This document shows, one piece after another, positions 58,058-64,000 of a stretch of 64,000 nucleotides of DNA (position 1 is the stretch's first letter; every line of letters starts with the position of its first letter). The notes under the pieces were generated by a model. That model did not search any database. It worked only from the letters and a program-made list of their open reading frames with translations, and was not told where the DNA came from. A program made the position numbers and the translations under genes. Origin of the DNA: Marsupella aquatica (Eukaryota > Marchantiophyta). The stretch lies in NCBI GenBank assembly GCA_973895155.1, contig OZ316891.1, positions 22,692,001 through 22,756,000 of the forward strand, in the 5' to 3' direction.

Positions 58058-58788
58058 CTTATGGTCCCCACTCTTGTGGCAGGCCTTTTGTTCTCAAACC
58101 CACAAAGCATCATCACAATGTTGTACTCTAGCTGGATGGAAGAGCGGCAACTTTGGAGTTCTACCCACACCTAACCTATTCTGTGGCAATTGTGCCATGC
58201 TAGCTTGATTGAAATTGTATTCAAACTCTGATTTTCAAACTCAATCAGTGTGACATGCATACAAAATTGGGCCTACCATCACAGTTGTACAACCGATGCC
58301 AACCACAGTCCAATTGCTCAAACCCACAGAGCCCAGTTTCTCAAATCCACTGTAGTGGGGCACCTTCTCCTTCTTGCATACAAATAGAGCATCACAGACA
58401 GTGTCATCAGAATGATACTATGAACGTAAATCTCTGTGCCTTCATCATTTCCAGTATTTATGAATGTGAGCAGACAGGTCTGGAATGAGTGACGTTTGTG
58501 ACACCAGTGAAAATTTTACAAGTGAAGTTTAGACATCAACAGTGACAGGTCTCACATTCAAAGCACATGCATGAAAATCGGAATCCTACCCTGGTTCCAT
58601 ATAGTAAAGTTGATTTCTCAAAATTAATTGCCTCAATCCGCAATGCAGTGTCGTAGAGTGTGTATACATGAGGAGTTCATCAAACTGCATATAAATAGTC
58701 CACATGTTTTAGCACTCTGAAAATTGTTTAAGTCCATGTGAAACCATCAAAAACATCTATCTCAAGTTTGTGTTCTATCCAGCCTCAA
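58058..58788. other. Spacer between transposase and PHD gene of element B
   Basis: No coding frame is recognised. Element A has a BRCT gene in the equivalent place; I see no trace of it here. Confidence 0.5.
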
Positions 58789-59460
58789 TCAAATCCAAGA
58801 AATGTGGCTCCTGGTAGGAGTGCCTAGTGTAGGATCAATGTCATGGTTAGGACAGTAAAACATCCCCTTCTTGGGCTGCCCATGCGCTAAGTGATCCCAA
58901 ATTGTTTGATCATGGGCAAATCCCCTTTGCTGGATAAACTGCAGGCAGTCCTTGTGCCATGCCTTAGGACACCTCATGCACTGAACCAAAAAGCCATTAG
59001 CCCCATCATTGGGCCCCTGTCCACAAGTGTGACAAATATGGAGTCCACATGATGCTGTGCCAGGAACCAAACACTGCCGACAGTAAAACCGGGCACAGAG
59101 AGGGTCTGGACATTTTCTTACCTCTTCACCAATTTTTCCAGACACATGGCACTTAAAGCAAGAATGTTCCTCATTCTTGCAGTCAACACAAAGCCATTCT
59201 CCAACATGGCCATCAGCCAGGGATATAGTTGGGCATAGCCATTGCTGACCCAAAGGACAGGAAACATTCTTATGGAAATGTCGGTGGCAAGGCCCATCAC
59301 AAACAATGAGATCCCCTCCCTCATCACAAATTGCACATACATGTGGGCTAAATTGGTTAATCTCAATGTCTGAATATAAGGACAATTGAGGTGCTTGAGA
59401 GGATTCACCTCTGCAATGATTCATGGCCTTCTGCTTATTGCGAGCCATGGTCCTACACAC
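58789..59460 (-). CDS. EDM2-like multi-PHD finger protein carried by element B
   Basis: An open frame with the likely start at the ATG of MARNKQKAMNH (59448; the frame is open from 59460), about 219 aa, ending RSHISWI. Same domain order as the element A protein: first PHD (CAICDEGGDLIVCDGPCHRHFH ... WLCVDC), second unit (CFKCHVSGKIGEEVRKCPDPLCARFYCRQC) and third (CHTCGQ ... QCMRCPKAWHKDCL ... FYCPNHDIDP). All spaced Cys/His positions I can align are kept. Identity to the A protein looks like roughly 40-50 percent by eye, so the two are old relatives. It stays intact although this element's transposase has several breaks, which suggests late decay, chance, or continued use. Confidence 0.85.
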   Translation of the reverse strand: MCRTMARNKQKAMNHCRGESSQAPQLSLYSDIEINQFSPHVCAICDEGGDLIVCDGPCHRHFHKNVSCPLGQQWLCPTISLADGHVGEWLCVDCKNEEHSCFKCHVSGKIGEEVRKCPDPLCARFYCRQCLVPGTASCGLHICHTCGQGPNDGANGFLVQCMRCPKAWHKDCLQFIQQRGFAHDQTIWDHLAHGQPKKGMFYCPNHDIDPTLGTPTRSHISWI

Positions 59461-61236
59461 TCAGACCCTACATCAGATTGTGAAACAAGAAGGAATAACA
59501 GGGTTCAGCATGACACAAAAGAATGAGGGTGCAACATAAAATATGACATGTAACCACAAGGGTGCAGCATAAACCAATGCTTTATGGATGGCAAAGCACT
59601 AGGACTGAGCAGCGCAAATAACCTTGGCCTATGATTGGAAGCAATCACAAATATTGCAACCTATATGCCTTCGCCTGCTGTCCAGCAGTGCTCACTCACC
59701 CTGCCTTTTTAAAATCTGTAAGGGCAACACAGAACAAATAGCAATTGAGTTTCAGCAAAGCATTGGTTCTCAAGTTTTAAAATGGACAGACTTGTTTCAT
59801 TGCCTGCCTTGTGCGCAGCAGGCTAAGACCGATCAGGGCAAACAAAGCATTTGACACAACAATGTGCACAAAAAAGCACAGAGAGCAACAAAACTCCAGC
59901 AAACTGGGACTCAGGCAAGAGATACAAATTTCAGCAGCGAAATCAAATCAAGATTTGGACCTGTAAGTTCAACATGCAAACCATTAAAGGTGACACACAC
60001 TTCCCCAAAGGTCCCAAGCCTTCTACATCTTAAGGTGCTGGACACATCTGTTATAGAACCGTAAGTTATTGTACTCTCAACAAGCTTTCTCCTTGTGAGC
60101 TTTCTCATGTTTTAAGCTCCATTCGCTGCGCATAAGAAAGTCAGAAGTACAATGAACTTTCTAATGCAACAATGTGCTATTAACAGGACGTGATGGAGAG
60201 AACTGTCTGACACAATGAGAGTGAATTGTTTAAGTACATTCATCATATATAATGTCAAATGGTACATAGCAATTAAGGCAGCGAATAGTTCATGTATTTT
60301 TAACTTGAAATTCGGATTCAAGTAGGGAGAGCTATAAATTTATATATTCAAGTAGTGAGAGCTACAAATTTAAATTTGCTGGGACAGTTTTCCACTTCTG
60401 GATCCTGTTGCGCTTTATATACAGCAGCAACCTGAGCTCCATGAATTCATTTTTTATAGACCAGCTTTTGACCACGGCTACAACTTCAAAACAATCACCC
60501 AATCAAATCATGACAAAACCCACCTGCAAGCTGAACACAGAGGACAGAGACAAGAAAATCTGTGAAAGAAAGTAGAGCGCAACAGAGATCCAACATACGC
60601 AGATTTTCGTCATTCAGTGGGTCTTCACTAGGTCTGGGCTATGGTACTGTCAAGGGCAAGTCCCTCTCTGCAAGGATTAACAGCCGGTGATTCTATATAC
60701 TTCAATGCCTCACTCAGCTTAGACCTCTTGTATATTAACACTGGGGTCTAAGGCACAGGTTGAAAGCATTGCCATCTGTTGCATGAACTTCACCAAATGG
60801 GATGTGGACTGGAGAGATGGAAACGGAGAATGATACTTGGCCAGAGAGAATCAGTGAGACCTGAGTTACACATCTAGTATTGTTTGTTAGCTTAGTGCTC
60901 TATAGGTGCCTATGTGTACAAGGTTGAGAACCTCCACATATATGTAGATAGAGTCTAAGTGGTGGTAAAATTCTACTCGCGCTTGGCCCAAACTTCAAAA
61001 CAGGTATACCGTGAGGTCAATGACAAAGCGAACCAACCGTTTGGAATACTATAAAATACCTGCGATAGTTTAAGCTCTTCTTGAGACACTAGGCTCGATC
61101 ACCAAACTTCAATAACCGACTCTTATATCTTCATTCCCTACTAAACCCCAAACCAAGGGCTGCCTTCAACAATTCTCAAAATATGGGGCCTCATCAAATA
61201 TATGATTGTGCTCTACATACTGGCAGAGGATTTGAT
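59461..61236. other. Non-coding 5' flank of the PHD gene in element B
   Basis: AT-rich sequence without a recognised gene. An 18-bp phrase at about 61217-61234 (catactggcagaggattt) also occurs in the DUF4216-like exon of element B at about 48146. Confidence 0.4.
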
Positions 61237-64000
61237 CACTACTACATATTGGCCCCTTTTGCGAAGCTTTTTTTTGACGTAGGGATGGTCTTGTGATGTC
61301 ATCGACTTCAGATATTTTGTGATCAAACACGCATCACAATAAACCATGCTCAAAGGTTCGCAACATGGTGTTGCAAAGCTAAATACCTCGCAATTTGTTT
61401 GAGATCGGATTGAATTTGCAACTCTTTCAGATACTATTCGTCTCGCAAAGTATTTGTGGATCCGCGACCATCGCGACTGCATTTGGATCTCTTTTGTTTC
61501 ATAATTTAGCGATAATAATGTACTCAAATATATCTTGTGAACCTATTAGCTTCGCACAATATTGTGAAGTATAAATAGTCGCAAGTTACCGAATCCAGTT
61601 GATTCGCAAAATTGAGAACCCATTGGCATCACAATTACCGATGGTGTGTTATTCACAAAGTGTTCAAAAGTTGCTTCTTGACAAGCCTGAAAATGTTTTG
61701 CAAAGAGAGTTGTTTGAAAATTTTGTAGAATGGAAATGTTTGAGAGAGTTTCTTTACAAGATGGAGAATGCATGTGTTTAGGTTACAGCTAGGGTTTTCA
61801 AAAAGGTGGCATGCATGCGGATAGCTTTGGAAACGGCTAGGGTTGCATATATAACAGTGAGATGAAATTTCAAAGTCCAATTAAGTGTTTGTAAAACAAA
61901 AGAAGAAAAGTAATATGTTAATATAAATAAAACCATGATAGTTAGTTTAGGGTCAAATTTTGGGCCCACAACAAGTTTTACTACTAGTGCATCAAACCTG
62001 GTCCTCATCCTCGCCTCCATTTGATACAATAATAACGTCAGGTTTTTCCGAGATAATGGAACGGGACCGTGGCACATACGGTATAACAACTGACCACTCT
62101 AGGTCTGGTGGGTACGGAATATAGAAACACTGCTCAAGGTGACTTGGGAATGTAAATGGTTCAGATGTTTGCCAATGAGATGGTTGAAAGCTAGTTGCTG
62201 ATGTCTTCAGTCGAGTAAACCCACACTCATCAAGAAGTACCGTGCGATTATCACCAACCAGGTGAATTTTGAACCACTTACACATGAAGACATACTCTTC
62301 AAATTTGGAATTGGCATCATAGGATATGATCAAGATCTCCTCAATCTTCCCATAGTGAGGCACCACATCTCTGATCACATTAGTGTCATGACGGCTACTT
62401 TGTGAATCTTGCATGAACTGCCCTTGAACTCCACAATCAAAAGTTCTTCCCCTCTTCTCATCAAGGTCAGAAATCCTGAAATGCCTCCCTTGTGTCCACA
62501 TTGCTGTTCTGGTTTGAACAAGTCTTAAAGGACCATGAACAATTGTTCAAACCTCAGGAGTCATATCTGGAAAATGTGATACATTCTCACCTTGGGCCAC
62601 CATAGCATCCAACTGAAGTACTTTCTCCTTCATATACTCAAGGAACTTTGGAAAGATCCTTGGGCGACGACTCTCCCTCTTTGCATCCTCATAAAACTCT
62701 CTCCAATCTTCCATCACATTGCTGTTACTCAACATGAAAGTACTAACCTGTATCAACTCCACTGCGGTTAGTAAGCGTGTTTTTTTTGCACCTGTTAAAC
62801 GGTCCTCCTCCACTTCCCTCTCTTCCATCCAAGTGCGTGGACAACTAGGATGAATGGTAGCTAAGATGTTACTACAATAAAACATACTCTCAGCTGCCAA
62901 GTATCCAGTTGCCATGCTCCCCTCCACTCGTGCACGGTTCCGTACATAAGCCTTTAACACGGCCATATACCTTTCCAGCCAATACATCCACCTACAATGC
63001 ACTGGACCAGCGATGGCAACCTCCCTCACAAGATGAACGAGAAGATGCACCTAACAATCAAAGAAGGAAGGAGGGAGGGCCTTCTCCAACTTGCATACCA
63101 CCTCTGCTGCCAATACCTCCATCCGTGGTATCTCTTCTTCATATATTTCCTTTGAGCATATCCATCTCAACAAAGTGCCCAGTGACCAAAGGGCGTCTTG
63201 CACTTCTTCACTCCCCAAACCTATGATTGCCACAGGAAGTATATGTTGTAGTAAACGATGATAGTCATGTGTCTTGAGATACATTGGCCATTTATGACTG
63301 CCCTCCATCCCAAAAGCCTTATGTAGATTGGCACCATAGCCTATAGGAAACCGCATCTGCCCTATGCATTGTCGAAACTCTCTTCTTTCACCAACACTCA
63401 AAACCCATGGAGCTGAAGGACGATGTTCCATCCCTGTGGATTCATCAATTGTTATCCATACATCTGGATGTCGTTCTAGATCCTGGCATGCCTCCAAAAT
63501 TAATGTTCTTTTCCCCATAAAAGTGCTTGATCAAAGCCTTCCCAACATTTCCCTCTATATGCATGGGATCTAACAAGTGATGAATCTTCAACTCAGGCCA
63601 ATAGGGCAAAGTGGCCAGTATACCCCACCTTGTCAATCCACTACCATCAAATCCCATGGCATCTTCAGGGTCTGCCACCCTATCAGCTATGGATTTCCAA
63701 TACAAAAATGTTGTGCGGTCAGGTATCTCACGCTCATCACCATTGATCATGTCAAAGTCTGAAAACAAAAGGGGGTCAGACCTCATGTGATGCCCAAGTG
63801 GAAGAAACTTGGTATGACCAAGGTAGATTATCTTGTGCAGCCATTTTGAGTACTTGGCCATATCGTGAAGGCTTGGACCACAAGTGGAGCATGCCTTGTA
63901 CCCTTGAGTTTGGAACCCAGAAACAAACCCAAACCCTGCTCACAAAATAACATTCTCAATTAGAGTCAAAGGAATTGAAAAGTTCATGTACATAGAATTA
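61237..64000 (-). mobile_element. Element C: third CACTA element, partial at the window edge
   Basis: A CACTA-like left terminus at 61237 (CACTACTACATATTGG) is followed by TTCGCAAA-type subterminal words (61255-61705). A broken tnp2 gene then reads on the minus strand and leaves the window. A second CACTA-like end (ctactagtg ending at 61989; CACTAGTAGTAAAAC on the minus strand) lies 2 bp past the transposase stop. The alternative is therefore that 61237-61989 is a separate 753-bp non-autonomous element. Neither pairing gives a clear 3-bp duplication (GAT and CAT). Confidence 0.5.
61992..63861 (-). pseudogene. tnp2 transposase of element C, partial and broken
   Basis: The conserved pieces run in one continuous stretch without introns: ELKIHHLLDPMHIEGNVGKAL (about 63590), YLKTHDYHRLLQHILPVAI (about 63270), ALPPSFFD (about 63060), CRWMYWLERYMAVLKAYVRN (about 62970), and a DUF4216-like end (HFRISDLDEKRGRTFDCGV ... 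FPSHLEQCFYIP). Lesions: a frameshift near 63500, TAG at 63051-63053 and TGA at 62547-62549, then the natural-looking stop at 61992. The open frame starts at 63861, but the gene's N-terminal part lies further right, beyond the visible homology or the window edge. It is a different lineage from A and B. Confidence 0.85.

Larger units (their letters stand above)
43484..61236 (-). mobile_element. Element B: second CACTA transposon, decayed; right end not resolved
   Basis: The left end at 43484 begins CACTAGTAGAAAAC. It is followed by ~650 bp of subterminal repeats with self-complementary tcattttggac/gtccaaaatga words. Gene order on the minus strand matches element A: EDM2-like PHD gene, tnp2 transposase, second En/Spm protein; BRCT is missing. 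It inserted into the gag-protease retroelement. No matching right terminus (gttttctactagtg) with TAT flank is visible, so it may lie beyond the window, with element C nested inside B, or be lost. The end coordinate given is only where element C appears to begin. A Copia element splits it. Confidence 0.75.

Noticed and set aside
43484-61989. Pairing the CACTA ends at 43484 and 61989 as one element B
   Set aside because: The termini agree only over about nine bases, flanks are TAT and CAT, and the subterminal repeats differ completely.

Overview
The window is nuclear DNA of a land plant: host genes with short spliceosomal introns on the left, and stacked plant transposable elements from about 21 kb to the right edge. 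The host genes recognised are a LEA-type stress protein, a polynucleotide 3'-phosphatase of the ZDP type, and an animal-type (START/Bet v 1-fold) phosphatidylinositol transfer protein. The last is unusual for a flowering plant, so a non-seed plant (bryophyte, lycophyte or fern) is my weak inference; the species cannot be named from this sequence.

Layout. 1-8.2 kb: a two-exon LEA gene (1493-3341, minus), an orphan exon, a ~57-bp tandem array and repeat-rich non-coding DNA. 8.3-11.5 kb: a decayed Ty1/Copia element. 12.3-17.8 kb: the ZDP-type gene (11 exons, plus) and the intron-less PITP gene (minus). 18.8-20.7 kb: an inverted-repeat element, a tRNA-derived SINE-like piece and a dispersed repeat. 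21,116-39,735: an 18.6-kb CACTA (En/Spm) transposon, here called element A, bounded by matching terminal inverted repeats and a CTT target duplication. 39.7-43.5 kb: a decayed retrotransposon gag-protease region. 43,484 to at least 59.5 kb: a second CACTA element (B), related to A but with a broken transposase, and split by a Copia retrotransposon (48,891-55,402; GCAAC target duplication). 61.2 kb to the edge: part of a third CACTA element (C), also broken.

The most interesting part is element A. Besides an apparently intact three-exon tnp2 transposase (1163 aa) and an intact multi-exon second protein of the En/Spm type, it carries a free-standing EDM2-like multi-PHD protein, a tandem-BRCT protein and a small Cys-rich protein. 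Its second protein has an RGG- and GW/WG-rich segment on small phase-symmetric exons, resembling Argonaute-hook platforms. Element B carries a diverged copy of the EDM2-like PHD gene in the same position, still open although B's transposase is dead. My hypothesis is that this CACTA lineage carries its own silencing-interaction kit (a histone-mark reader plus a possible Argonaute-binding protein). The genes and domains are seen; the anti-silencing role is inference.

Element A also holds a frameshifted fragment of the host ribosomal protein gene RPL18A (eL20). The order of events read from the nesting is: gag-protease retroelement, then CACTA B into it, then Copia into B. Exon boundaries were chosen by hand from splice-site consensus and reading-frame continuity, without transcript data.
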